Part shown: piece by piece, positions 17,140-25,814 of the stretch
How the letters are laid out: each line of letters begins with the position of its first letter
Position numbering within the stretch: position 1 is the stretch's first letter
Source: Streptomyces sp. NBC_00376
GTDB taxonomy: Bacteria > Actinomycetota > Actinomycetes > Streptomycetales > Streptomycetaceae
Direction of reading: 5' to 3'
Length of the DNA: 64,000 nucleotides
Assembly (NCBI RefSeq): GCF_036077095.1
Contig: NZ_CP107960.1
Location: 248,001 to 312,000 of the forward strand
The notes under the pieces: model-generated
What the model was told of the DNA's origin: nothing
The model's input: only the letters and a program-made list of their open reading frames with translations
Databases searched by the model: none
Program-made: the position numbers and the translations under genes

Positions 17140-18351
17140 ATGCCTCTCGCGCTCCTGGCTCTCGCCATCGGGGCCTTCGGGATCGGCACCACCGAATTCG
17201 TGATCATGGGCGTGCTGCCCCAGGTCGCAGGCGACTTCGGCGTGACCATCCCGGTCGCCGGCTGGCTGATCTCCGGCTACGCCCTGGGCGTCGTGTTCGG
17301 CGCGCCGCTCCTGACCGTTCTCGGCACCAAGGTGTCCCGCAAGAAGATGCTGATGTTCCTGATGACGCTGTTCGTCATCGGCAACACACTGTCCGCCTTC
17401 GCACCGAGCTTCGGCGTCATGCTCATCGGCCGGATCGTGGCCTCCCTGGCGCACGGCGCGTTCTTCGGCATCGGTTCCGTGGTCGCAGCCGGCCTTGTCG
17501 CTCCGGAGAAGAAGGCCTCGGCCATCTCCCTGATGTTCATGGGCCTGACCGTGGCCAACATCGTCGGCGTCCCCGGCGGTACGTACATCGGCCAGGCCGC
17601 CGGCTGGCGCGTCACCTTCGTCGTCGTCGCCGCGCTCGGCGTCATCGGCTTCCTCGGCGTCGCCAAGCTGGTGCCCGAAACGGGTCGACCCGATTCAGTG
17701 ACCGTACGCACGGAGTTCGCCGCATTCCGCAACGTGCAGGTGTGGCTGGCCATGGCCATGACCGTCCTCGGCTACGGCGGTGTCTTCGCCGCGATCACCT
17801 ACATCACCCCGATGATGACCGAGGTGGCCGGCTACACCGAGGGCGCGGTGACCTGGCTGCTCGTCCTCTTCGGTATCGGCATGTTCCTGGGCAACCTCCT
17901 CGGAGGCAAGTTCGCCGACCGCAGGCTCATGCCGATGCTCCTCACCACCCTCGCGGCCCTCACCGCCGCGCTGCTGCTGTTCACCGCGACCGCCCACAAC
18001 AAGGTGCTGGCCGCAATCACCCTCTCCCTGATCGGCGCCCTCGGCTTCGCGACCGTCCCGCCACTGCAGAAATGGGTGCTCGACCAGGCCTCGGCCGCTC
18101 CGACCCTGGCCTCCGCCGCCAACATCGGCGCCTTCAACCTCGGCAACGCCCTCGCGGCCTGGCTCGGCGGTGTCGTGATCGCCGCGGGCCTCGGCTACAC
18201 CTCCCCCAACTGGGTCGGCGCCATCCTCTCCGGCACAGCCCTGCTGCTCGCTCTTCTCGCCGCCCACCTCCACCGCCGTACCCGCACCGCCACACGCGTC
18301 GTCGCAGGGTCCGACGGGCGCCGGAGCACGCCGGAAACCGTCCTGCACTGA
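17140..18351 (+). CDS. MFS efflux transporter (DHA1/AraJ-like)
   Basis: 403 residues with 12 predicted membrane segments. GAFGIGTTEFVIMGVLPQVA (TM1 with the TTEF signature of AraJ/Cml-type exporters), the loop 2-3 motif GTKVSRKKML, and the motif-C-like GVPGGTYIGQAAGWR in TM5 are present. It is a proton-coupled exporter of drugs or small metabolites in the cytoplasmic membrane. GGAAGG precedes the ATG. It opens a likely operon with the GlcG-like, NTF2-like and aldo-keto reductase genes (spacing 102, overlap 1, and 15 bases), and its promoter region contains the inverted MarR-type repeats, so induction by an exported toxic compound is plausible. Confidence 0.93.
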   Translation: MPLALLALAIGAFGIGTTEFVIMGVLPQVAGDFGVTIPVAGWLISGYALGVVFGAPLLTVLGTKVSRKKMLMFLMTLFVIGNTLSAFAPSFGVMLIGRIVASLAHGAFFGIGSVVAAGLVAPEKKASAISLMFMGLTVANIVGVPGGTYIGQAAGWRVTFVVVAALGVIGFLGVAKLVPETGRPDSVTVRTEFAAFRNVQVWLAMAMTVLGYGGVFAAITYITPMMTEVAGYTEGAVTWLLVLFGIGMFLGNLLGGKFADRRLMPMLLTTLAALTAALLLFTATAHNKVLAAITLSLIGALGFATVPPLQKWVLDQASAAPTLASAANIGAFNLGNALAAWLGGVVIAAGLGYTSPNWVGAILSGTALLLALLAAHLHRRTRTATRVVAGSDGRRSTPETVLH

Positions 18352-18453
18352 CCTGTACCGACCTGGACGCGCCGCCGCAGCCCGAGCCCTCCCACCCACA
18401 CCCGATCCCCCGTCTGGTCCCCGCCCGATCCCCCACCCGTGAAGGAATCCGTC

Positions 18454-18876
18454 ATGAGCACCACCATCCCCGTCGCCCCGCTGACCACGCAGGACGCCGA
18501 GGCCCTCGTCACCGCCGCACGCAGCGCCGCCGACGCCGCGGGAGTCACCGTGAGCGTCACCGTCCTCGACGCGGGCGGACACCTGCTCGCCTTCCGCCGG
18601 GACGACCGGGCGGTACTGATCTCCGGCGAGACCAGCACCCGCAAGGCCTGCACCGCCCTGCAGCTCGACGCGCCGACCGCGGACCTCGTCGACCTCGTCA
18701 AGCCCGAGGGGCCGTTCCACTCCCTGCCCACCGCGCTCGACAAGCCGCTGCTGTTCATCGCCGGGGGCGTCCCCGTCCACCGCGACGGCCGCCTCATCGG
18801 CGCCATCGGCGTCGGTGGCGGTGCCCCCGAGCAGGACCACGGCTTCGCCATCGCGGCCGTCGAGAAGCTGTCCTGA
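18454..18876 (+). CDS. GlcG/HbpS-family protein
   Basis: 140 residues. VTVSVTVLDAGGHLLAFRRD, ISGETSTRKACTALQL, KPLLFIAGGVPVHRDGRLIG and AIGVGGGAPEQDHGFA are the standard blocks of the GlcG/HbpS fold. Some members bind haem or cobalamin; others are small accessory proteins of flavin or glycolate enzymes. No signal peptide, so cytoplasmic, unlike secreted HbpS. The ATG at 18454 has GAAGGAA upstream; an upstream in-frame start is poorer. Its stop overlaps the next start by one base, so translation is coupled. Confidence 0.9.
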   Translation: MSTTIPVAPLTTQDAEALVTAARSAADAAGVTVSVTVLDAGGHLLAFRRDDRAVLISGETSTRKACTALQLDAPTADLVDLVKPEGPFHSLPTALDKPLLFIAGGVPVHRDGRLIGAIGVGGGAPEQDHGFAIAAVEKLS

Positions 18877-19232
18877 TGTCCCGCACCCCGCAGGAAGTGT
18901 TCACCGACCACGGGAAGCGGCTCGGCACCGGGGACCTCGGTCTGATCTCCGCGAACTACACCGAGGACGCCGTCTTCGTCACCCCCGAGCGAATCCTGAC
19001 GGGTCACCAGGGCGTACGGGAGGGAATCGGCCGGCTCCTGGCCGATCTCCCGGACGCCGACTGGCAGTTGACTCCGCGGTTCGCCGGAAACGTGCTGTTC
19101 CTGCAGTGGACCGCCACCACCGCCACCCACGAGGTCACCGACGGCGTCGACACGTTCGTCTTCCGTGACGGTCTCATCAGCGCCCAGACCGTCCACTACA
19201 CCCTCTCCACCCGTACACCCCGTACCGTCTGA
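18876..19232 (+). CDS. SnoaL-like/NTF2-superfamily protein
   Basis: 118 residues, starting in the TGATG overlap with the GlcG-like gene. TPQEVFTDHGKRLGTGDLGL, ISANYTEDAVFVTP and the strand pair LFLQWTATTATHEVTDGVDT then FVFRDGLISAQTVHYTL form the NTF2-like cone. The conserved W in LQWTA and the Asp in DAVF are present. This clade is usually annotated as nuclear transport factor 2 family with unknown substrate. Translational coupling with GlcG and the following reductase suggests a shared detoxification path. Confidence 0.9.
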   Translation: MSRTPQEVFTDHGKRLGTGDLGLISANYTEDAVFVTPERILTGHQGVREGIGRLLADLPDADWQLTPRFAGNVLFLQWTATTATHEVTDGVDTFVFRDGLISAQTVHYTLSTRTPRTV

Positions 19233-19247
19233 AAGGCCACACGCACC

Positions 19248-20072
19248 ATGACCACCTTCCCCACCGTGAAGCTGAACAACGGCGTCGAGATCCCCCAGCT
19301 CGGCTTCGGCGTCTTCCAGGTCCCCGACGACCAGACCACCGCCGCCGTCACCGCCGCCCTGGAGGCCGGTTACCGCAGCATCGACACCGCCGCGATCTAC
19401 GGCAACGAGACCGGCGTCGGCCGCGCCCTCTCCGCCTCCGGGATCGCCCGCGAGGAACTGTTCATCACCACCAAGCTGTGGAACGCCGACCAGGGCTACG
19501 ACACCACCCTGCGGGCCTTCGACGCCAGCCTCGCCAAGCTGGGCCTGGACCACCTCGACCTGTACCTGATCCACTGGCCGACCCCGGCCCGCGACCTGTA
19601 CGGCGAGTCCTGGAAGGCCATCGAGAAGCTCGTCGCCGAGGGGCGGGTCCGCGCCGCGGGCGTGTCCAACTTCCAGCCCGCGCATCTCGACCGGCTCATC
19701 GCCGGCTCCGAGCTGGTCCCGGCGGTCAACCAGATCGAGCTGCACCCCGGCCTTCAGCAGAGTGACCTGCGCGCCGTGCACGCCCGGCACGGGATCGCCA
19801 CCGAGGCGTGGAGCCCGCTGGCACAGGGCGCCGTCCTCAAGGACGAGGCGATCACCACGATCGCCGCCCGCCACGGCAAGTCACCCGCCCAGGTCGTCCT
19901 GCGCTGGCACCTCCAGCTCGGCAACGTCGTCATCCCCAAGTCGGTGACGCCCGCCCGCATCCGCGAGAACCTCGACGTCTTCGACTTCACCCTCAGCGAC
20001 GACGAGATGGCCACCATCGCCACCCTCGACCGCGACCTGCGCACCGGCCCCCACCCGGACGAGCTCAACTGA
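19248..20072 (+). CDS. Aldo/keto reductase (2,5-diketo-gluconate reductase-like)
   Basis: 274 residues, (beta/alpha)8 barrel. The catalytic tetrad is complete: Asp 46 and Tyr 51 (SIDTAAIYGNE), Lys 76 (ITTKLWN) and His 109 (DLYLIHWP). The NADPH-binding end is IPKSVTPARIRENLDVFDF. It reduces aldehydes and ketones with NADPH. Last gene of the MFS-GlcG-NTF2-AKR run; two strong hairpins follow the stop. Together with the exporter and a MarR-type promoter this suggests reductive detoxification of reactive carbonyls. Confidence 0.93.
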   Translation: MTTFPTVKLNNGVEIPQLGFGVFQVPDDQTTAAVTAALEAGYRSIDTAAIYGNETGVGRALSASGIAREELFITTKLWNADQGYDTTLRAFDASLAKLGLDHLDLYLIHWPTPARDLYGESWKAIEKLVAEGRVRAAGVSNFQPAHLDRLIAGSELVPAVNQIELHPGLQQSDLRAVHARHGIATEAWSPLAQGAVLKDEAITTIAARHGKSPAQVVLRWHLQLGNVVIPKSVTPARIRENLDVFDFTLSDDEMATIATLDRDLRTGPHPDELN

Positions 20073-20085
20073 CCCTTCCGACCGG

Positions 20086-20168
20086 CCCGGCGGGGCGATG
20101 CTCCACGCCGTCCCGCCGGGTTTCCACAGCTCGCGCGGGCGTGGATGGCAGGTCCCGCCCGCGCGAGC
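20086..20168. terminator. Tandem hairpin terminators after the AKR gene
   Basis: The first hairpin has nine-base perfect arms (CCCGGCGGG at 20086, CCCGCCGGG at 20112) followed by TTT. The second has twelve-base perfect arms (GCTCGCGCGGGC at 20129, GCCCGCGCGAGC at 20157). They begin 13 bases after the stop codon and close the MFS-AKR operon. Confidence 0.7.
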
Positions 20169-20237
20169 CCGAACTCGAACTCCGTACCTCCGCGTCGCCC
20201 CCGCTCCGTCGCTGCTCTTTTGAAAGTTGTGTCTGTC

Positions 20238-21273
20238 ATGTCCGTCGCCCCCACCGCCCTGGACCGGCTCGTGAACGCCGCGGGCCTGCCGACTCCGGGC
20301 CTCGAGCTGCCCTCGACAACGACTGGGGCGCGACCCGGCTGCGCGCCGACCGGGCCGCGGGCCGCCCCTTCGGTGTCCCGGACCTGACCCGCCATGCCGA
20401 ACTCGCTCGCCTGGCGGACGAGCTGGGCTTCGCCGGACTCTGGGTGCGGGACGTCCCCCTCTACGATCCCGAGCAGTTCGGCGACGCCGGTTCCGTCTTC
20501 GAGACGTTCACGCACGTCGGGCACCTCGCGGCCGTGACCGAGCGGGCCGTGCTCGGGACCGCGGCCGTGGTCCTGCCGCTGCGGCAGCCGCTGCTGGTCG
20601 CCAAGTCCGCTGCCACGGTCGACGTGCGCTCCGGCGGCCGGTTCGTCCTCGGCCTCGCGAGCGGGGACCGGCCCGTCGAGTACTCCCTGTTCGGGGCGGA
20701 CTTCCAAGGCCGCGGTGCCACGTTCCGCAAGAGTGTGGAGATCCTGCGTGCCGCGTGGGCCCGGCACACCGACGGTGCGGGCATGGAGCTGGCCGAGTTC
20801 GGCCTCGACGCCCGACGTCATCTGGATGTCCTGCCCAAGCCGACGGGCCCGTCCGTGCCTGTCGCCATCGCCGGGCACGCCCAGCAGTCGGCCGAGTGGA
20901 TCTCGTAGAACGCGGACGCGTCCCTCAACCACCCGCGTCCACTGGGGGCCCTGCGCCTCAAGGCGCGGGAGTGGCAGGAGCTGACCGCCGGCACGCCCAA
21001 GCCGTACCTCACCCCCATGCGACTGGACCTCACCGGGGCCCCTCCACTGCGGCGACCCCGATCCGGCTCGGGCTGCGCACCGGCCACCAGGCTCTGATCG
21101 ACCATCTGCGGGCGATGGGCGAACTCGGCGTCGCCCACGTCTCCTTCAACCTCCGTCCCGGCAACCGCCCCGTGGAAGAGATCCTCCACGAGCTCGCCGA
21201 AACGGTCCTGCCGCACTTCCCCTCCCCCGGCACGGCGGACGGGACCGATGCTCCGGGCACGGCCACTTCCTGA
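20238..21273 (+). pseudogene. LLM-class flavin oxidoreductase, multiply broken
   Basis: Reassembled across frames the product is a luciferase-like monooxygenase: SVAPTALDRLVNAAGLPTPG, then ELARLADELGFAGLWVRD, VLGTAAVVLPLRQPLLVAKS, VRSGGRFVLGLASGDRPVE and VSFNLRPGNRPVEEIL. There are three lesions: one missing base near 20312 (ELP to DNDWG boundary), an in-frame TAG at 20906 (after AEWIS), and a frame change near 21035. The gene is otherwise full length, so the loss is recent or the assembly is wrong. Intact homologues use FMN or F420. It lies inside the redox island between the two AKR genes. Confidence 0.88.
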
Positions 21274-21440
21274 GGTGGCAGCGCTCGTCGAAGTACGGGA
21301 TGCCGGGATCCCGCCGGACACTGCCGGCCGCACAGGCTCTGAAGAAGCATCATCGTGGCCGGCCCAGGAGGCGGACCGTCGGGGCCTGGCGCCCGGATCG
21401 ACCGGTCTCGGTGTGGCAGCCACTTGCATTACCTAGCGTC

Positions 21441-21451
21441 TGCAATTATTG
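21441..21451. promoter_or_regulatory. MarR-type operator-like word TGCAATTATTG
   Basis: Differs by one base from the two TGCAACTATTG copies before the MFS gene and lies about 190 bases upstream of the second aldo-keto reductase start, in an unusually AT-rich patch of this GC-rich DNA. Confidence 0.45.
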
Positions 21452-21642
21452 TTCTTACTCGCAAGGCGCTTCTGCATCTATCTGTGCCGCACGCCTGGCT
21501 CCGGCAGGACATCACCGTGCATCCACTGCCACGGCTCCGCCGACAGAGCCGCCGACCGCGGAGGCATCCATTCGCTCACGCCTCGCCCCCCACGCCGGGG
21601 ATGCCGTCGCACCCCGCATCCACTGATCGAAAAGGCACCGTC

Positions 21643-22653
21643 ATGACCCTCAAGGAAATCCTTCCCGGCAAGCTCGGCTTCGGCACCGCCCCACTCGGCA
21701 ACATGTTCCGCGCGATCCCCGACGAGGAGGCCCGCGCCACCGTCGAAGCCGCCTGGGACCAGGGCATTCGCTACTACGACACCGCCCCCTTCTACGGATC
21801 CGGCCTCTCGGAGACCCGCCTGGGCGAGGTCCTGTCCACCAAGCCCCGCGACGCCTACGTCCTGTCGACCAAGGTCGGCCGGGTCATCCTCGACGAACTG
21901 GAGGAAGGTGCCCGCGACCTCGGCGAGAAGGGCGGCCTGTTCGAGCACGGCAATCCCAACAAGATGCTCCACGTATGGACCGCCGAGGCCACCGAGCGTT
22001 CCATCGAGGACAGCCTCAAGCGGCTCGGCACCGACCGGCTGGACATCGTCTGGGTCCACGACATCGCCCAGGACTTCCACGGCGACCTGTGGCTCCAGAA
22101 GTTCGAGGAGGCCCGCACCGGCGCCTTCCGGGTGCTGTCCCGGCTGCGCGACGAAGGCGTCATCAAGGCCTGGGGCCTCGGCGTCAACAAGACCGAACCC
22201 ATCGAACTGACCCTCGCCCTCGACGAGCCGCAGCCGGACGGATTCCTCCTCGCCGGCCGCTACACCCTCCTCGACCACGAGCACGCCCTGCAGCGGCTGC
22301 TGCCCATGGCCCAGGAACAGAACGTAGACATGGTCGTGGGCGGCCCCTACAGCTCCGGCGTCCTCGCCGGCGGCACCCACTTCGAGTACCAGCAGGCCCC
22401 GCCGGAGATCGTCGCGAAGGTTTCCCGCCTGAAGGCCCTGGCCCAGAAGCACGGCGTCTCCATCAAGGCCGCCGCCCTCCAGTTCTCCCTCGCCCACCCG
22501 GTTGCCGCCGCCGCCGTTCCCGGCGCGACCCGGCCCAGCCGCATCGCCGAGGACATCGCCGCCCTGAACGAGACCGTCCCGGCCGCGTTCTGGCACGAAC
22601 TGCGCACCGCCGGCCTGGTCAGCCCGGCCGCCCCGCTGCCCAACGGCGCCTGA
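21643..22653 (+). CDS. Aldo/keto reductase (aldose/pyridoxal dehydrogenase-like)
   Basis: 336 residues. The tetrad is complete: Asp 46 and Tyr 51 (YYDTAPFYGSG), Lys 77 (LSTKVGR) and His 139 (DIVWVHDI). The early LGFGTAPLGN and late PGATRPSRIAEDIAALNETV match the D-threo-aldose 1-dehydrogenase / pyridoxal 4-dehydrogenase branch, which oxidises sugars or aldehydes with NAD(P). The ATG at 21643 is preferred over a far upstream in-frame start because the added 96 residues are Arg/Pro-rich and have no homology. It is followed after 50 bases by an SRPBCC gene and ends with a hairpin after that gene, so a two-gene operon is likely. Confidence 0.92.
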   Translation: MTLKEILPGKLGFGTAPLGNMFRAIPDEEARATVEAAWDQGIRYYDTAPFYGSGLSETRLGEVLSTKPRDAYVLSTKVGRVILDELEEGARDLGEKGGLFEHGNPNKMLHVWTAEATERSIEDSLKRLGTDRLDIVWVHDIAQDFHGDLWLQKFEEARTGAFRVLSRLRDEGVIKAWGLGVNKTEPIELTLALDEPQPDGFLLAGRYTLLDHEHALQRLLPMAQEQNVDMVVGGPYSSGVLAGGTHFEYQQAPPEIVAKVSRLKALAQKHGVSIKAAALQFSLAHPVAAAAVPGATRPSRIAEDIAALNETVPAAFWHELRTAGLVSPAAPLPNGA

Positions 22654-22703
22654 CCACGCACCCCGTAACCCCCACCACAGCACCAGGATCCAGGAGAAAG
22701 ACC

Positions 22704-23123
22704 ATGGCCTCCACCTCCGTCAGCCGCATAGTGCCCGCCTCCCCCGACAAGGTCTGGAGCCTCATCGGCGGCTTCGACGCCCTGCCCGACTGGCTCCCCT
22801 ACATCCCCGAGAGCACCCCGCTCGAAGGCGGCCGGGTCCGTCGGCTGAACAACCCGAACGGCGAGGTCATCATCGAGCGCCTCGTGGACTTCAACGAAAC
22901 CGAACGCCACTACAGCTACGCCATCCTCCAGGCCCCGTTCCCGGTCAACGGCTACGTCTCCACCATCCGGGTCCACACCGTTCCCGGCCGCGACGACATC
23001 GCCGAGGTCCAGTGGTCCGGTCGCTTCAACCCCGACAACGCCACCGACGACGAAGTCACCGACCTCTTTACCTCCATCTACCGCGACGGCCTCGACGCAC
23101 TCCACAACACACTCACGGCCTGA
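22704..23123 (+). CDS. SRPBCC-family protein
   Basis: 139 residues; CAGGAGA nine bases before the ATG. SRIVPASPDKVWSLIGGFDA, LPDWLPYIPESTPLEGGRVR, INGEV-type strand NGEVIIERLVDFNETERHYS and a C-terminal helix DLFTSIYRDGLDALHNTL define the helix-grip fold seen in Bet v1-like polyketide cyclases and ligand carriers. Second gene of the AKR operon. Related proteins often sit beside reductases in Streptomyces; the ligand is unknown. Confidence 0.9.
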   Translation: MASTSVSRIVPASPDKVWSLIGGFDALPDWLPYIPESTPLEGGRVRRLNNPNGEVIIERLVDFNETERHYSYAILQAPFPVNGYVSTIRVHTVPGRDDIAEVQWSGRFNPDNATDDEVTDLFTSIYRDGLDALHNTLTA

Positions 23124-23154
23124 CACCGGGGCCATCCATCACCAGGCCCCACCG

Positions 23155-23191
23155 CGCAGCCCGGGTACGCACCCCGCATACCCGGGCTGCG
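23155..23191. terminator. Hairpin terminator after SRPBCC gene
   Basis: Perfect 13-base arms (CGCAGCCCGGGTA and TACCCGGGCTGCG) with an 11-base loop, 31 bases after the stop codon. It closes the AKR-SRPBCC operon. Confidence 0.7.
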
Positions 23192-23329
23192 GTGTACCCG
23201 GGTCGCAGAGTCACCCACCGCGACGGCCGGCACGTCGCACACGGCGCCGGAGCGGATCGCTGCGCCGCCGGAGGACCACCAGGCGCTCACCACCCCGATC
23301 AACCGCCCCCGGAGGCCGAGTGCCAGGCA

Positions 23330-23661
23330 CCCTCGCTCGCACCGCGCGCTCGCTCCTCAAGACCCGGGCGTCGATCTCATGGACATCTCCACCGGCGGCA
23401 ACGCACCCGGCGCGGAGATCGAGACCGGACCCCACTACCAGGCGCCCTTCGCCGAACGGGTCCGCAAGGGAGACCGGCATGCCCGTGACAGCCGTCGGCC
23501 TGACCACCGAGCCCGACCAGGCACCGGACGTCATCACCTCCGGCCAGGCCGACACCGCCCTCCTCGGACATGAACTCCTGCGCAACCCGTACTGGGCACG
23601 CCACGCCGCCGCCGAACTCGGCAGCGAGGCCCCCTACCCCGTCCGGCACCACCGCTCATGA
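23330..23661 (+). pseudogene. Old-yellow-enzyme family (NADH:flavin oxidoreductase), C-terminal relic
   Basis: One frame reads GVDLMDISTGGNAPGAEIET then GPHYQAPFAERVRKG. After a one-base shift near 23472 it continues MPVTAVGLTTEPDQAPDVIT, SGQADTALLGHELLRNPYWA. These are the FMN phosphate-binding and C-terminal blocks of YqjM-type ene-reductases. The N-terminal two thirds are absent. Ene-reductases of this type are commonly MarR- or TetR-controlled and fit the theme of the island. Confidence 0.85.
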
Positions 23662-24062
23662 CCGAGCGGCGGACGACACCCTGCCCCACCGGCTCGCTCT
23701 CCATTTTCCTGTTGGGATACACCCCTCGGAACACGCCATGCAGGCGGGCCCGCCGATCGCTTCCCGGCCTGCCCCGCGCTCAATGTCTCGCCAGGCGCGT
23801 TCACTCGGACGAACAGGACGCCGCACGGCAAGAGGACCAGCTCGCTGCTGCCATGTGACAGTCCGGCCGGCCGTCAGCACCAGGAGGCCACCCCGTGAGG
23901 AGGATGCGACTGGAAGAAGACCGCACAACGGCGCCGACCACCGTGGTCGGCGGCTCGCGACCGATGCGAATGATTGCATAAGCTCTATATGAGCTCTAGC
24001 CAATATTTCACTTCATGGTCTATCCTGTACTCCAGCCACATTCGGAAGGAGACCTGGACCCC
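23662..24062. other. Upstream region of the MarR gene
   Basis: No gene. Near 23977-23996 an AT-rich patch holds the inverted repeat AGCTC-TATAT-GAGCT, upstream of the MarR start; it could be the autoregulatory operator or part of the promoter. Confidence 0.4.
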
Positions 24063-24530
24063 GTGACCGCCACAGACCCAGCACTCACCGCCCTCGCCAG
24101 CGGATGGGGCGCCCTCTCCCTCCTGCACGGCAAGATCGAGGCACGCATCGAGCGCGCCCTGCAGTCCAAGCACGACCTGAGCGTCCGGGAATACTCACTG
24201 CTCGACGTACTGAGCCGCCAACACGACGGCGAGGGCGGGCATCTGCAGATGAAGCAGGTCGCCGACGCGGTCGTGCTCAGCCAGAGCGCCACCACCCGCT
24301 TGGTCACCCGCCTGGAAGACCGCAACCTGCTCTCCCGATACCTGTGCCCGACCGACCGGCGCGGCATCTACACCAACGTCACCGAGGCCGGCCTGAAACT
24401 CCTTGAGGAAGCCCGGCCGACCAATGACACCGCCCTCCGGGAAGCCCTCGACGAGGCCGCCAAGAACCCCGAACTGTCCTCGCTGGTCAAGGCGGTAGAA
24501 GCGGTGAAACCTCCGTCGCGACGCCCGTAG
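24063..24530 (+). CDS. MarR-family transcriptional regulator
   Basis: 155 residues from GTG 24063, chosen over ATG 24015 because GGAAGGAGA lies between them. Winged helix: LSVREYSLLDVLSRQHDGEG, HLQMKQVADAVVLSQSATTR, then LVTRLEDRNLLSRYLCPTDR as recognition helix and wing, and the C-terminal helix LREALDEAAKNPELSSLVKA. MarR proteins dimerise on palindromes and release DNA on binding phenolics or oxidation. No Cys suited to thiol sensing is seen in the first helix; one Cys lies in the wing (RYLCPTD). It is paralogous to the truncated copy at 16616-16990 and probably controls the redox island from there to here. Confidence 0.92.
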   Translation: MTATDPALTALASGWGALSLLHGKIEARIERALQSKHDLSVREYSLLDVLSRQHDGEGGHLQMKQVADAVVLSQSATTRLVTRLEDRNLLSRYLCPTDRRGIYTNVTEAGLKLLEEARPTNDTALREALDEAAKNPELSSLVKAVEAVKPPSRRP

Positions 24531-25579
24531 GGCCGAGCAACCCGATCGCCTTCCCGCGCGACCGACTCCAGCAGTGCGCGGGGACGGTACAGCCACCGGT
24601 CGGACGACGACCAGGCCATGCGGCCCGCACCCCGTCCGCGAACACCGACAGACCCCTGCCGGACAACCGCAGGCATCGGGCGATCTGCTTCAAGGGGGCC
24701 GGAAGCGGCGCCGACGGATCGATGGACACATCCAATGGCAGGGCTCGGCGCCGGAACGAAGGCCGAGGCCAGCAGCATCATCACGCGCCGGTGACGCACC
24801 GAGTCAATCTTGCCCCGGCGCACGACCCGCTGTAGCTTCACCACGTGCCCAACCGCCACGACCACTACCCGGCGCACCTATGCGGTCACAGCACCCGTCG
24901 CGCACGGAAACGACCGGCCGCCCCATGGTCGACCGGATCGAAACGGGATCGCAAGCGTGTCACCGAATCCGGTCTGGTTCGTCCGCCTGCGCCGAAGCCC
25001 CTGTTCTCGGCGTGCTGGCCCGTTCCCCCTCCCCGCGCAGAGCCGAACGCGGGAAGCGGCGCCGTCGCGGCTGGAGGCCCCGGCACGGCCGGAGTGGGGG
25101 ATCGACTGTTCCCAGCGCCGGTACCGCGGTCGGCCTGTACGTACCGCCGATCCAGCCGGGCGCCGTGCGCTGCGGCTGGGCACGATGATGGGCTCGCCCT
25201 TGCCCAGGACCAGGTTCGGTACCTTGACGCCGGCGTCCGCCGCCTGCGCGGTCGGTACGGCGAACGCCCTCAGGGCGAGCGTTCCCACAACCACAACCAC
25301 GAAGCGCATCTACGTGCCCGCATACGCAACCTCTCGCGAGTGAGGGACCGTCGGAAGTCCGGCGAGCGAGGAATGAATCGCCACACGGCCATCAGCCCCC
25401 GAGCGAATGCCGGTTCGAGAGGTCCGAGCCGATGCGATTCGGCTTCGGAGGTCGACTCTGGACCCGGTTGGCGAAACGCCGGCGAGCGGTGGGCTCCAAG
25501 CTCTCGAAGCACGGCGGCATCGACCGGGCCGAACCACGCCCTGCGGGCTCTCGGCAGCCATGACATACCCCACACACTG
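24531..25579. other. Kilobase without an intact gene; possible secreted-protein relic
   Basis: Open frames on both strands are shadow-like. The only suggestive piece is on the minus strand from 25309, MRFVVVVVGTLALRAFAVPT with an AQAAD signal-cleavage region, then GVKVPNLVLGKGEPIIV. This resembles the start of small exported Streptomyces proteins but loses sense after about 25190. It is treated as a relic. Confidence 0.35.
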
Positions 25580-25593
25580 GAAGTTTAAATTTC
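25580..25593. promoter_or_regulatory. AT-rich imperfect palindrome before the FUSC gene
   Basis: GAAGTTTAAATTTC is palindromic except for one pair, and the surrounding 40 bases are far richer in A/T than the neighbourhood. It lies about 220 bases upstream of the FUSC start. A repressor site or promoter element is possible. Confidence 0.3.
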
Positions 25594-25814
25594 AACATAT
25601 CTACCAGTAGTGTCTTCATGTCTCATTGCGGCCTGTATCGCCGGGCCGCTGTCGCACGACAGCGGCCCGATCATCGCGGCGAGGGCATCACCGTTCCGGG
25701 CCGCAGGACCGCAGGGCTGCCGAGTGCTCCGCGAGGGGGGGTACGCAGGCGGCTGCGGATCGGATGAGCGGCACAGCGCCGTCCCGGATGAAGGATGAAG
25801 CAGGAGCCGAAAGC

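Noticed and set aside
19754..20932. 392-codon minus-strand open frame
   Set aside because: Antisense to the AKR and LLM sequences, no domain, opposite to recognisable plus-strand motifs.
16242..24530. Redox island as a secondary-metabolite biosynthetic cluster
   Set aside because: No PKS, NRPS, terpene or RiPP core genes are present; the content fits detoxification better.
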